From positions 501,361-565,360 of the forward strand of contig NZ_BAAAFQ010000007.1 of NCBI RefSeq assembly GCF_039523615.1: DNA of 64,000 nucleotides, in the 5' to 3' direction. How positions within the stretch are numbered: the stretch's first letter is position 1; each line of letters begins with the position of its first letter. Of this stretch, positions 53,279 through 63,049 are shown piece by piece. A program made the translations under genes and the position numbers. Under the pieces are notes generated by a model. That model was not told where the DNA came from, made no database searches, and saw only the letters and a program-made list of their open reading frames with translations. Source of the stretch: Psychrosphaera haliotis (GTDB lineage: Bacteria; Pseudomonadota; Gammaproteobacteria; Enterobacterales; Alteromonadaceae).

Positions 53279-53881
53279 ATGTCTGAACAAGAGACTAATA
53301 AACAAGCAGAAAATGCCCAAGAAGTAGAGATTAACGAAGCAGAAGTTGTTACTGAAGAAGTAAACACTGAAAACGTTGATGCGTCTATAGAGACTGTTGA
53401 TGATCAAATTGCAAAGTTACAAGCTGACTTAGCGGCCGCGAATGCTCAAATTGATGCTCAAAAAGAATCGGTTGTTCGAGCAGCAGCAGACGTTGAAAAT
53501 ATTCGCCGACGCGCAGCACAAGATGTTGAGAAAGCGAGAAAGTTTGCGCTTGAAAAGTTTGTAAATGAATTGTTGCCTGTTATTGATAATATGGAACGTG
53601 CGATTGAGTTTTCTGACAAAGAAAATGAAACGTTAAAGCCTGTATTGGAAGGTGTTGAATTAACTCAAAAGTCATTTGTTGATGCAGTATCAAAGTTTGG
53701 CGTTGAGATTGTTGATCCTCAAGGTCAAAAATTTAATGCTGAATTTCACCAAGCAATGGCAATGCAACCATCTGCCGACGTAGAGCCAAATACCGTTATT
53801 GCAGTTATGCAAAAAGGTTTCACCTTAAATGGCCGTTTATTGCGTCCAGCTATGGTTATGGTATCTAAAGCAGCTGAATAA
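53279..53881 (+). CDS. grpE: Nucleotide exchange factor GrpE
   Basis: A 200-residue co-chaperone of DnaK: acidic disordered N-terminus, long helix (QIAKLQADLAAANAQIDAQK, ENIRRRAAQDVEKARKFALE) and the beta domain with FNAEFHQAMAMQPSADVEPN and GFTLNGRLLRPAMVMVSK. Full length. The next gene is not dnaK; a terminator follows directly. Confidence 0.97.
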   Translation: MSEQETNKQAENAQEVEINEAEVVTEEVNTENVDASIETVDDQIAKLQADLAAANAQIDAQKESVVRAAADVENIRRRAAQDVEKARKFALEKFVNELLPVIDNMERAIEFSDKENETLKPVLEGVELTQKSFVDAVSKFGVEIVDPQGQKFNAEFHQAMAMQPSADVEPNTVIAVMQKGFTLNGRLLRPAMVMVSKAAE

Positions 53882-53900
53882 AAGTAAATTCACTGCAACA

Positions 53901-53927
53901 AAAAAAGCACCGAAAGGTGCTTTTTTT
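53901..53927 (+). terminator. Terminator after grpE
   Basis: AAAAAAGCACC and GGTGCTTTTTT form the stem around a GAAA tetraloop, with a T run. Serves grpE, and likely also the convergent DUF2959 gene. Confidence 0.93.
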
Positions 53928-54007
53928 ATGTATTCTATTTAACCGCTGTATTTTGTTGGCGATGTCATTCGTAAAATTAACATCACACAAGCATTAATAT
54001 TTTCAGA

Positions 54008-54652
54008 CTATTTTTTTAATGTTGCAATAAACTGATTCGATTCATCTACTGCTTTACCCATGTCGGCAATGAGCGCTGAAATTTCTGTTTTTAACGAATC
54101 AAACTCGCCTTTTATTGCAGATACCGCCGCAGCGTTAAGGTTGTGCTTAAGGTAAAGTACATTGTCTTTAAGCGTTGCTAATATTGGGTCCATTTTAGAC
54201 TCAGCTCTGCGCATGCTTCTTAATAATTGTGAAAATTGGCGCTCAGTTTGTTTTAATTTCTTTTCACTAGCACTTCTAAGGTTCGCATTGCTGTATTGCG
54301 TTAGCTCTTCTTGCCACTCATCAAATAAGTCTTCTGCAACATCTTCTACGTCATCAATTTTTTTACTAACTAAAGCTGCCGATTTGAAACTGGATTCATA
54401 ATCATCGTTAAGTTGATTATAAACTTTCTCAATTTCGCCACCTTCAAAATTGGTTAATAAAACCAATCGCTCATATGCTGACTTAAACTCTTCTTGGGTT
54501 TCTGTTTGCGCATCTCTTGCTTCTTCTACTCTATCAACCAAGATTTCACGTTTGTGAACGCCTACTTTTTCCATCGCAGCATAATAAGCAGATTGACACG
54601 CCGATAGTAAAATTAGCGTGGATATAACGGTTAACGTTTTAATTAACTTCAC
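54008..54652 (-). CDS. DUF2959 lipoprotein
   Basis: A 214-residue lipoprotein with lipobox LSAC (Cys about 19) and an all-helical, coiled-coil-like chain (KVGVHKREILVDRVEEARDA, then KKLKQTERQFSQLLRSMRRA). This matches DUF2959, of unknown function and common in marine gammaproteobacteria. Host backbone gene between grpE and dapB. Confidence 0.85.
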   Translation of the reverse strand: MKLIKTLTVISTLILLSACQSAYYAAMEKVGVHKREILVDRVEEARDAQTETQEEFKSAYERLVLLTNFEGGEIEKVYNQLNDDYESSFKSAALVSKKIDDVEDVAEDLFDEWQEELTQYSNANLRSASEKKLKQTERQFSQLLRSMRRAESKMDPILATLKDNVLYLKHNLNAAAVSAIKGEFDSLKTEISALIADMGKAVDESNQFIATLKK

Positions 54653-54799
54653 ATTAAACTCTCTTTTATAAGTTTTAGTTTTATCCAGTATATGAAAAGT
54701 ATCGGCAAAAACTACTTTTTATTGAAACTGTTTTATTTAAGTTTTAATGGTTTACTGTATTATTTCATCATAAACACAACAAGCAGTAGAGAGCAGGCA

Positions 54800-55600
54800 A
54801 TGACAAACGTTGGAATATTTGGCGCCAATGGCCGAATGGGTAAAAAATTAATTGAAGCAGGTATTGAGAGTGACGTTGTTAATATCTCTGCGGCATTTGT
54901 AAGAAGCAGCTCTTCGTTAATTGGAGCAGATATTGGTGAGCTTATTGGTGAAGCTAAATTAGGCGTTAGTTTAATTTCAGAGTCTGCAGAATCTGTATCG
55001 GATAGTAATGTATGGATCGATTTTACATTACCAGAAGCTCTGGAAAACCACATAAACTGGTGTGTTAATAATAAATGTAATTTGGTTATTGGGGTAACCG
55101 GACTATCAGAACAACAAAAAGTCCTTATTGAAAAGGCTGCGGAAAAGGTAGCCATTGTCTATGCCACTAATTTTAGTACTGGTGTTAACTTAATGAATAG
55201 CCTATTAAAAACAGCGGCACAGGTTATGGGTGCGCAATCTGATATTGAAATAGTGGAATCACATCACCGTCATAAAAAAGATGCACCTTCAGGCACTGCT
55301 ATTACAATGGGTGAATACATAGCGGATGGGCTAGGCGTGAATCTCGCCGACGTTGCCGAGTACGATAGAAATAACATAGTAGGTGAAAGAAATCAGGGCA
55401 GTATTGGCTTTGCCAGTCTTAGGGCAGGCGATATAGTAGGTGAACATACCGCTTTATTCGCAGATATAGGCGAAAGACTTGAAATAACCCACAAAGCAAC
55501 AGATAGACTTACCTTTGCGAAAGGTGCAATAAGGGCTGCAGCTTGGGTAAGTAAAAAGCAAAAAGGCTTGTTTGATATGCAGGATGTGCTTGGTTTTTAA
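54800..55600 (+). CDS. dapB: 4-hydroxy-tetrahydrodipicolinate reductase DapB
   Basis: A 266-residue enzyme of lysine and diaminopimelate synthesis, using NAD(P)H. It starts MTNVGIFGANGRMG (nucleotide-binding GxxGxxG), and has VESHHRHKKDAPSGTA, the catalytic His and Lys segment. ATG 54800 is used; an in-frame ATG at 54692 adds a hydrophobic stretch not found in the family and no ribosome site supports it, while GAGCAGG precedes 54800. Confidence 0.96.
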   Translation: MTNVGIFGANGRMGKKLIEAGIESDVVNISAAFVRSSSSLIGADIGELIGEAKLGVSLISESAESVSDSNVWIDFTLPEALENHINWCVNNKCNLVIGVTGLSEQQKVLIEKAAEKVAIVYATNFSTGVNLMNSLLKTAAQVMGAQSDIEIVESHHRHKKDAPSGTAITMGEYIADGLGVNLADVAEYDRNNIVGERNQGSIGFASLRAGDIVGEHTALFADIGERLEITHKATDRLTFAKGAIRAAAWVSKKQKGLFDMQDVLGF

Positions 55601-55750
55601 GTTTTAGGCACGGTTAATAGTATCTAGAGAGCTAATTTGATACAAAGTGCTTATTTTTACAATTTTATATAATTTTCCTAGCCTAAAGTCGATCTCTTAG
55701 CTACAATAACCGGAATTTGCCTAATGTTTTTAAGGCTAAGGTTAACCGAT

Positions 55751-55773
55751 AGCAGAAATACCCCGTTTCTGCT
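55751..55773 (+). promoter_or_regulatory. Hairpin in the carA leader
   Basis: AGCAGAAA and TTTCTGCT are perfect complements (8 bp, 7-base loop) placed 11 bases before the carA ribosome site AGGAGG. It could affect translation of carA; no T run, so not a terminator. No clear ArgR box seen by eye. Confidence 0.5.
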
Positions 55774-55794
55774 CATTAATGCTAGGAGGTTATC

Positions 55795-56931
55795 TTGACT
55801 CAACCCGCGCTATTAGTTCTGGAAGACGGAACTATATTCCGAGGAACCGCCATCGGTGCAGAAGGTATTTCTGTTGGAGAAGTTGTCTTTAATACTTCAA
55901 TGACAGGATATCAAGAAATACTCACCGACCCCTCATACGCAGAACAAATCATCACCCTCACTTATCCCCATATCGGCAATTACGGCACCAATTCAGAAGA
56001 CGAAGAAAATGACACTATCTGGGCAAAAGGCCTAGTTATTCGTGATCTTCCTTTATTGGCAAGTAATTTTCGAAGTGAACAGGATTTAAGTAGTTATCTG
56101 AAAGCTAAGAATGTGGTTGCAATTGCAGACATTGATACGCGTAAATTAACGCGAATTCTTAGAGATAAAGGTGCGCAAAAGGGCTGCATAGTGACACTTG
56201 CTGAGTTTAACGAGCAAGCAGAAACTAAAGCATTAGAAGGTGCAAAGGCATTCCCTGGTTTAAAAGGAATGGATTTAGCGAAAGTGGTTTCTTGTAAAGG
56301 ATCATTCTCGTGGACTTCGCAAAGTTGGCAACTAGGTCAAGGCTTTTCTGAATTAGAAGATCCAAAGTTCCATGTTGTTGCTTATGACTTCGGTGTTAAA
56401 AGAAATATACTTCGTATGTTAGCAGACCGCGGTTGTAAACTAACCGTAGTGCCGGCACAAATATCTGCGGCAGAAGTATTAGCATTAAAACCAGACGGTA
56501 TATTCCTCTCTAATGGACCTGGTGATCCAGAGCCATGTGATTACGCAATCACAGCAATTAAAGAGTTTTTAACAACCGACATTCCTATTTTCGGAATTTG
56601 TTTAGGGCACCAGCTATTAGCTTTAGCAAGTGGTGCTCAAACAGAAAAAATGAAATTTGGTCATCACGGTGGTAACCACCCAGTTCAAGATCTATCGAAT
56701 AAGAAAGTAATGATCACAGCTCAAAACCACGGTTTTGCAGTTAAAGAAAGTTCGCTACCAAGTAATTTAGTAGCAACGCATAAGTCATTATTTGATGGAA
56801 CACTACAAGGCATAAAACGTACGGATAAACCGGCATTTAGTTTTCAAGGTCACCCTGAAGCTAGCCCAGGTCCACACGATGCTGCGCCGTTATTCGATCA
56901 TTTCATTGAATTAATGAACGAACGTAACTAA
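55795..56931 (+). CDS. carA: Carbamoyl phosphate synthase small subunit
   Basis: A 378-residue glutaminase subunit that supplies ammonia to CarB for arginine and pyrimidine synthesis. It has the N-terminal FNTSMTGYQEILTDPSYAEQ and the class I amidotransferase nucleophile GICLGHQ, with the final GHPEASPGPHD. The start codon is TTG at 55795 with AGGAGG 6 bases before it; no in-frame ATG is closer. It forms an operon with carB and probably greA. Confidence 0.97.
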   Translation: MTQPALLVLEDGTIFRGTAIGAEGISVGEVVFNTSMTGYQEILTDPSYAEQIITLTYPHIGNYGTNSEDEENDTIWAKGLVIRDLPLLASNFRSEQDLSSYLKAKNVVAIADIDTRKLTRILRDKGAQKGCIVTLAEFNEQAETKALEGAKAFPGLKGMDLAKVVSCKGSFSWTSQSWQLGQGFSELEDPKFHVVAYDFGVKRNILRMLADRGCKLTVVPAQISAAEVLALKPDGIFLSNGPGDPEPCDYAITAIKEFLTTDIPIFGICLGHQLLALASGAQTEKMKFGHHGGNHPVQDLSNKKVMITAQNHGFAVKESSLPSNLVATHKSLFDGTLQGIKRTDKPAFSFQGHPEASPGPHDAAPLFDHFIELMNERN

Positions 56932-56958
56932 TTTCACCGAATTTAAGAGACTTACACT

Positions 56959-59900
56959 ATGCCTAAACGTTCCGACTTAAAAAGTATCTTATTATTGGGT
57001 GCGGGCCCAATAGTTATTGGTCAAGCTTGTGAATTTGACTATTCAGGTGCGCAAGCCTGTAAAGCATTAAAAGAAGAAGGTTATCGAGTTATCCTAGTAA
57101 ACTCGAATCCTGCGACTATTATGACTGACCCAGAGATGGCAGATGCGACTTATATCGAGCCTATTCATTGGGAAGTAGTTGAAAAAATTATAGAAAAAGA
57201 ACGTCCGGATGCAGTACTACCTACAATGGGTGGCCAAACAGCGCTGAACTGTGCATTAGATTTGGAAAAGCATGGCGTACTTGAAAAGTATAACGTTGAA
57301 ATGATTGGTGCATCTGCCGACGCAATTGACAAGGCAGAAGACCGCAGTCGTTTTGACAAGGCGATGAAAAAGATTGGATTGGAATGCCCAAGAGCAGAAA
57401 CATGTAACACTATCGATGGTGCTTATGATGTTCTAACTCGAATTGGCTTTCCTTGTATTATTCGACCTTCGTTCACTATGGGTGGAAGCGGTGGCGGTAT
57501 CGCTTACAACAAAGAAGAGTTTGACGAAATCTGTCGTCGCGGCTTGGACTTATCCCCAACGAGCGAGTTATTAATTGATGAGTCTTTAATTGGCTGGAAA
57601 GAATATGAAATGGAAGTGGTTCGCGACAAGAACGACAACTGTATCATTATTTGTTCAATCGAAAACTTCGATGCCATGGGTGTTCACACCGGTGACTCAA
57701 TTACGGTTGCGCCTGCACAGACCCTAACGGACAAAGAATTCCAAATCATGCGAAATGCGTCTTGCGCAGTTTTACGTGAAATTGGTGTTGAAACTGGTGG
57801 TTCAAACGTACAGTTTGGTGTTAACCCAGTTGATGGCCGTATGGTTATCATTGAAATGAACCCACGTGTTTCTCGTTCATCTGCGTTAGCGTCAAAAGCG
57901 ACTGGTTTCCCAATCGCAAAAATTGCCGCTAAGTTAGCAGTAGGTTATACGTTAGACGAATTAAGCAATGACATTACCGGCGGTGCAACACCTGCGTCAT
58001 TTGAACCGACTATTGACTATGTAGTTACAAAAATCCCTCGCTTCAACTTTGAAAAGTTTGCTGGCGCTGACGATAGATTAACAACTCAAATGAAGTCGGT
58101 TGGTGAAGTAATGGCAATTGGCCGTAACCAACAAGAATCACTTCAAAAAGCATTACGTGGACTAGAAGTTGGCGTATCAGGCTTTGATCCAATTATTGAT
58201 TTATCAAGTGAAGACGCTCACGAAAAAATAATTCGCGAGTTAAAAGAGCCAGGTGCTGAACGTATTTGGTACATAGGCGATGCCTTCAGACATGGTATGG
58301 ACTTAGAAGCCGTATTTAAGTTAACTAATGTTGACCCATGGTTCTTAGTTCAAATTGAAGACTTGATAAAACAAGAGCAATTAGTTGCTGAACGTGGATT
58401 TGCAGGTCTAGATGAGCACTTCCTTCGCTCACTAAAACGTAAAGGTTTTGCCGATCAACGTATCGCGGACGTTCTAGCGGTAAGCGAAAAAGAAATTCGT
58501 AAAAAACGTCAAGCGTTTGGAATACTGCCTGTTTACAAACGTGTTGATACTTGTGCTGCTGAATTTAGTTCAGATACAGCATACATGTATTCAAGTTATG
58601 ATGACGAGTGTGAGTCTTTTCCGTCAGATAAAGACAAAATCATGGTTATCGGTGGCGGCCCTAACCGAATAGGTCAAGGTATTGAGTTTGACTATTGTTG
58701 TGTTCACGCCTCTCTTGCACTGCGCGAAGATGGTTACGAGACAATCATGGTGAACTGCAACCCAGAAACGGTTTCTACCGATTACGATACGTCAGACCGT
58801 TTGTATTTTGAACCAATTACGCTTGAAGATGTGCTTGAGATTGTTCGAGTTGAAAAACCAAAAGGTGTCATCGTTCAGTATGGTGGTCAAACACCACTTA
58901 AATTGGCTCGTGAGCTTGAAGCTAACGGAGTTCCAATTATTGGTACTTCTCCAGATGCAATTGACCGCGCTGAAGACCGTGAACGTTTCCAACAAATGGT
59001 TGAGCGTTTAGACTTGCTACAGCCTGAAAACTCTACGGTCACTTCTGTTGAACAAGCTATTAGTAAATCAAAAGAAATCGGTTTCCCACTTGTTGTTCGT
59101 CCATCTTATGTATTAGGCGGCCGTGCAATGGAAATCGTTTACGATGAAAATGACTTACGTCGTTATATGACCGAAGCGGTATCTGTTTCAAATGAAGCGC
59201 CAGTTTTATTAGACCGTTTCTTAGATGATGCGATTGAAGTAGACGTTGATGCGATTTGTGACGGTAAAGATGTCGTGATTGCAGGTATTATGGAACACAT
59301 TGAGCAAGCAGGTGTTCACTCAGGTGACTCAGCATGTTCATTGCCTGCATATACTCTATCTAACCAAATTCAAGACGTAATGCGTAAGCAAGTTCGTGAC
59401 ATGGCATTAGAGCTAGGCGTTATTGGTTTGATGAATACGCAGTTTGCCGTTAAAGATGGCGAAGTGTATTTAATCGAAGTTAACCCTCGTGCTGCTCGTA
59501 CAGTTCCTTTTGTTTCAAAAGCGACAGGTATGCCAGTTGCTAAAATTGCCGCACGTGTAATGGCAGGTCAAAGTTTAGCGTCCCAAGGTATTACTAAAGA
59601 AATTATTCCACCTTATTACTCTGTGAAAGAAGTTGTTATTCCATTTAACAAATTCCATGGTGTAGATCCAATGCGAGGCCCTGAAATGAGGTCTACTGGT
59701 GAAGTAATGGGTGTAGGTAATACGTTTGAAGAAGCCTACGCAAAAGCTCAACTTGGTGCGAGTATTGAATTAGCACGTGACGGTAGAGCATTGATTTCAG
59801 TTCGCGATACGGATAAAGTGCGTGTAATCGATTTAGCTAGAAAGCTAATTGAAGCTGGCTTTGAGCTAGACGCAACACGTGGTTCACATAAAGTGTTAAG

Positions 59901-60177
59901 TGAAGCAGGGATCTCTTGTCGTAAAGTAAACAAAGTTTACGAAGGCCGACCTCATATTCTAGACCGTATTAAAAATGGCGAGTATAGCTATATCATTAAT
60001 ACTGTTGAAGGTCGCCAAGCAATTGAAGACTCTAAAGTGTTACGTCGTGGTGCATTGCGCTATAAGGCGAATTATACAACTACGTTAAATGCGGCGTTTG
60101 CAACATGTTTGGCAAATACAGCGGATGATCGTGGTACAGTAGATTCAGTACAAAACTTACATAAGAGAATTCAATAA
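56959..60177 (+). CDS. carB: Carbamoyl phosphate synthase large subunit
   Basis: A 1072-residue enzyme with two ATP-grasp halves, as in all CarB: LLLGAGPIVIGQACEFDYSG in the first and MVIGGGPNRIGQGIEFDYCC in the second, and a C-terminal allosteric MGS-like domain (DTDKVRVIDLARKLIEAGF). Makes carbamoyl phosphate from bicarbonate, ammonia and two ATP. Follows carA by 27 bases. Confidence 0.98.
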   Translation: MPKRSDLKSILLLGAGPIVIGQACEFDYSGAQACKALKEEGYRVILVNSNPATIMTDPEMADATYIEPIHWEVVEKIIEKERPDAVLPTMGGQTALNCALDLEKHGVLEKYNVEMIGASADAIDKAEDRSRFDKAMKKIGLECPRAETCNTIDGAYDVLTRIGFPCIIRPSFTMGGSGGGIAYNKEEFDEICRRGLDLSPTSELLIDESLIGWKEYEMEVVRDKNDNCIIICSIENFDAMGVHTGDSITVAPAQTLTDKEFQIMRNASCAVLREIGVETGGSNVQFGVNPVDGRMVIIEMNPRVSRSSALASKATGFPIAKIAAKLAVGYTLDELSNDITGGATPASFEPTIDYVVTKIPRFNFEKFAGADDRLTTQMKSVGEVMAIGRNQQESLQKALRGLEVGVSGFDPIIDLSSEDAHEKIIRELKEPGAERIWYIGDAFRHGMDLEAVFKLTNVDPWFLVQIEDLIKQEQLVAERGFAGLDEHFLRSLKRKGFADQRIADVLAVSEKEIRKKRQAFGILPVYKRVDTCAAEFSSDTAYMYSSYDDECESFPSDKDKIMVIGGGPNRIGQGIEFDYCCVHASLALREDGYETIMVNCNPETVSTDYDTSDRLYFEPITLEDVLEIVRVEKPKGVIVQYGGQTPLKLARELEANGVPIIGTSPDAIDRAEDRERFQQMVERLDLLQPENSTVTSVEQAISKSKEIGFPLVVRPSYVLGGRAMEIVYDENDLRRYMTEAVSVSNEAPVLLDRFLDDAIEVDVDAICDGKDVVIAGIMEHIEQAGVHSGDSACSLPAYTLSNQIQDVMRKQVRDMALELGVIGLMNTQFAVKDGEVYLIEVNPRAARTVPFVSKATGMPVAKIAARVMAGQSLASQGITKEIIPPYYSVKEVVIPFNKFHGVDPMRGPEMRSTGEVMGVGNTFEEAYAKAQLGASIELARDGRALISVRDTDKVRVIDLARKLIEAGFELDATRGSHKVLSEAGISCRKVNKVYEGRPHILDRIKNGEYSYIINTVEGRQAIEDSKVLRRGALRYKANYTTTLNAAFATCLANTADDRGTVDSVQNLHKRIQ

Positions 60178-60179
60178 TT

Positions 60180-60659
60180 ATGAGTACTCAAGTTCCAATG
60201 ACAGTGAAGGGCGCGGAAGCCCTTCGCGAGGAATTAAATGAGCTTAAAACAGTGGTCCGCCCACGTATAGTTGCTGATATTGCATCTGCACGTGAGCACG
60301 GCGACTTAAAAGAAAATGCTGAATATCATGCTGCGCGTGAACAGCAGGGCTTTTGTGAAGGTCGAATTCAAGAGATTGAAGCGAAACTTTCAAATGTTCA
60401 AATCATCGACGTAACCAAAATGCCAAATACTGGCAAAGTAATTTTTGGTACAACAGTAACAATTGTTAACTGTGATACTGATGACGAAACGACTTACCAT
60501 ATTGTTGGCGAAGATGAAGCTGACATTAAAAAAGGTAAAATATCAATTGGCTCTCCTATCGCGAGAGGCTTAATTGGTAAAAGCTTAGATGATGTTGTTA
60601 CAATCACAACACCAGCTGGTAATGTTGAATTCGAAATTATCGAAGTTCAATATATCTAG
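60180..60659 (+). CDS. greA: Transcription elongation factor GreA
   Basis: A 159-residue factor that stimulates transcript cleavage by stalled RNA polymerase: N-terminal coiled coil with the acidic tip (IASAREHGDLKENAEYHAAR) and C-terminal FKBP-like domain (ISIGSPIARGLIGKSLDDVV). Two bases after carB, so co-transcribed. A terminator follows. Confidence 0.97.
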   Translation: MSTQVPMTVKGAEALREELNELKTVVRPRIVADIASAREHGDLKENAEYHAAREQQGFCEGRIQEIEAKLSNVQIIDVTKMPNTGKVIFGTTVTIVNCDTDDETTYHIVGEDEADIKKGKISIGSPIARGLIGKSLDDVVTITTPAGNVEFEIIEVQYI

Positions 60660-60687
60660 TTCAAAAGACTTGATAGCAAATTATAGA

Positions 60688-60713
60688 AGCCAGTTAATCG
60701 CTGGCTTTTTTTT
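60688..60713 (+). terminator. Terminator after greA
   Basis: AGCCAG and CTGGCT form a 6-bp stem with a 7-base loop and a run of eight T. Ends the carA-carB-greA unit. Confidence 0.9.
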
Positions 60714-60803
60714 GCTTGAAAAATACGATTCCATACCTATATAAAGGGTAAGTTGCTCGCAACTATCATTCATTTTAACGTTTAAATTTTCAATGTGAGT
60801 ACT

Positions 60804-61652
60804 ATGTCTCCTAATATATTCAATCTAACGGCTGAAAACATTCAAGCGGATCTTTTAGAGCCTTCAAAAGACACTTTATTCATTATCGATTTTTGGGCGG
60901 ACTGGTGTGAACCTTGTAAACAGTTAATGCCGGTACTTGATAAAATCGCATCTGAAAATGTAGGTAAAGTGGTTTTAGCCAAAGTAAATTGTGATGAGCA
61001 GCAACAATTAGCGGTACAGTTTGGCATTAAAAGTTTACCAACTGTTATGTTGTTCAAAGACGGCCAGCCAATTGATGGTTTTGCAGGGGTTCAGTCAGAA
61101 TCAGAAATAAAGGCGATGTTAGAAAAGCATTTGCCAAAACCTGAGCATGAGCTTTTCCAACAAGCGATTGCAGCGCATCAAGCTGGAGATAAGCCTTCAG
61201 CCTACACTTTTATAAAACAAGCATTAGAATTTGATCCAGAAAATCCTGACTTTACCATTCTATTAGCTGATATTTGCGTAGACATTGGCAAAATGGACGA
61301 AGCCAAAGCTATTTTAGAGCAGGTCAAGCTGGCGAATCAAAATACTCAATATCAACATGTATTAGCAAAATACGAATTAGCGGAGCAAGCTGCCGATACT
61401 CCAGAGATTCAGGCGCTTCAAAGTGCATTACAAGCTGAGCCCGACTCTTTAGAGTTAAAGTGTCAATTGGCTATTGCTTATCATCAAGTTAAAAAACAAG
61501 AAGACGCTTTACAGTTGTTACTGACGGTTCTTAAAAAGGATTTAGGGTTTGGTGAAGCTAAAAAGCTTTATCTAGATGTTATTGCGAGTCTTCCTGATGG
61601 AGATGAACTAGCGACAAAGTATCGTCGCCAGTTATATACTCTTTTATATTAA
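60804..61652 (+). CDS. cnoX: Thioredoxin-TPR protein, CnoX/YbbN type
   Basis: A 282-residue cytoplasmic protein: thioredoxin domain (residues about 1-110) with FWADWCEPCKQLMP and cis-Pro KSLPTVMLF, then tetratricopeptide-like repeats. CnoX is a chaperedoxin that protects proteins from oxidation; the E. coli protein has lost the first Cys of the active site, but here both Cys of CEPC are kept, so a redox activity is possible. ATG 60804 chosen; GTG 60795 also possible. Confidence 0.9.
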   Translation: MSPNIFNLTAENIQADLLEPSKDTLFIIDFWADWCEPCKQLMPVLDKIASENVGKVVLAKVNCDEQQQLAVQFGIKSLPTVMLFKDGQPIDGFAGVQSESEIKAMLEKHLPKPEHELFQQAIAAHQAGDKPSAYTFIKQALEFDPENPDFTILLADICVDIGKMDEAKAILEQVKLANQNTQYQHVLAKYELAEQAADTPEIQALQSALQAEPDSLELKCQLAIAYHQVKKQEDALQLLLTVLKKDLGFGEAKKLYLDVIASLPDGDELATKYRRQLYTLLY

Positions 61653-61702
61653 CCTTATGATTGTTGATGTAGTCGGTGATTGTGTAAGATCAACTAGTGA
61701 AT

Positions 61703-63046
61703 TTATTGAGCCCAGTCTTTTAAACGACCATATTGATAGAAAAACCGTTGCCCCATTCTTCTAAATGGGGCAAATGGAAATGAAGGCAGTTCTGTCATGA
61801 GTGGTGAACTAACTTCTTGTTCGGAAATTAAATCAGCAAGTTGTTTACCGGCCCACGCACTAAAAGATACACCTGAGCCGCAATAACCAGTGGCATAAAA
61901 TATATTGTCATCGGTTTTGTATATATGGGGCATTTGATCGAATGCCACAGAAATCCAGCCACTCCAACCATAATCAATTGTTACTGTATTTAAACCAACA
62001 AAACTGGATTGCAACTCCTGAAGAAGTCTGTGTTGGTATTTAGGGTTAGATGCCGCTTTTCCTGTAATCGCGCTTCGTCCACCAAAAAGTATTCTATTGT
62101 CGGGTAGGAGACGGTAATAATATTTTAATTCTCTGGTATCCATCATCACTTGGTGAGTTTTAAAGTTACTTTGTTCTATTTCATTGGGTGTCAAAGGGCG
62201 AGTCACAATCACACTGGTTAAAACTGGTAGAACTTTCCCATTTAATGGTGTGTTCAAACTTTTTGGCGTATAGCCATTTGTTGCAATGACAAGTTTATTG
62301 GTTTTAACTGATCCACTTGGCGTAATAACATGGTGAGTATTATTTTCGGACTTTGTTATTTCATTAGCAGGGGAGTGAGTGTAAATATTAACGCCCAAAT
62401 CCAGCGCTAGTTGAGCATAGTGATTAACAAGTTTAAGTGGATTAATACCAAAACCGTTTTTATAACGAATTGCGCCGTATACATGCTGGTGGTTTACAAA
62501 GTTTTTATTGAAGTCATTCTTTGTTATCACTTCAACATCATAGTTGAAGTTACTTTGTAAATAGGCTGCACTAGTGTTGAGCTTTTCAAACCAGGATTTG
62601 CTGTGTGCCAGCTTTAAATAACCCTGCTCTGTTTTATCTGCATTGCCGGGTAAGCTAGATAGCCGAGTCTCAAGTAAATCTATTGCGCTAATAAACTGAT
62701 CATGAAGCTTTAAGGTTTGAGCGGTTCCAAAACGTGATTCCAACTCTTTATAGCTTAGGCGACCACTTCCTGGTAAGACAAAACCTGCATTTCTGCTACT
62801 GCATCCCCAACCAATTTGGTTTGCGTCTATGACAGTTATATTCTTAATTCCAGCGTTCGCTAATTCGATAGCGCAACTCAACCCTGTATAACCAGCCCCA
62901 ATAATAAGAACATCAGTTTGGATATCTGCATCTAATGCTTTAGTTGTTATTGGTTGTTCATTAGCGTTCCAGTATGAATCTGACGGAGGTTGATTAAATG
63001 GAATCTGATTTTCAACAAATGGATCGTACATATTCGTCTTGTACAT
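61703..63046 (-). CDS. FAD-dependent amine oxidoreductase (DadA/PuuB-like)
   Basis: A 447-residue DAO-family flavoprotein: FAD-binding VLIIGAGYTGLSCAIELANA near residue 47, SSRNAGFVLPG, the substrate domain, and the closing motif GYCGSGVSFSAWAGKQLADL. PuuB-type gamma-glutamylputrescine oxidase is the closest remembered relative, but glycine or D-amino acid use cannot be ruled out. Lies 3 bases after a GNAT gene on the same strand, so probably one operon. Confidence 0.87.
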   Translation of the reverse strand: MYKTNMYDPFVENQIPFNQPPSDSYWNANEQPITTKALDADIQTDVLIIGAGYTGLSCAIELANAGIKNITVIDANQIGWGCSSRNAGFVLPGSGRLSYKELESRFGTAQTLKLHDQFISAIDLLETRLSSLPGNADKTEQGYLKLAHSKSWFEKLNTSAAYLQSNFNYDVEVITKNDFNKNFVNHQHVYGAIRYKNGFGINPLKLVNHYAQLALDLGVNIYTHSPANEITKSENNTHHVITPSGSVKTNKLVIATNGYTPKSLNTPLNGKVLPVLTSVIVTRPLTPNEIEQSNFKTHQVMMDTRELKYYYRLLPDNRILFGGRSAITGKAASNPKYQHRLLQELQSSFVGLNTVTIDYGWSGWISVAFDQMPHIYKTDDNIFYATGYCGSGVSFSAWAGKQLADLISEQEVSSPLMTELPSFPFAPFRRMGQRFFYQYGRLKDWAQ

Positions 63047-63049
63047 TTA

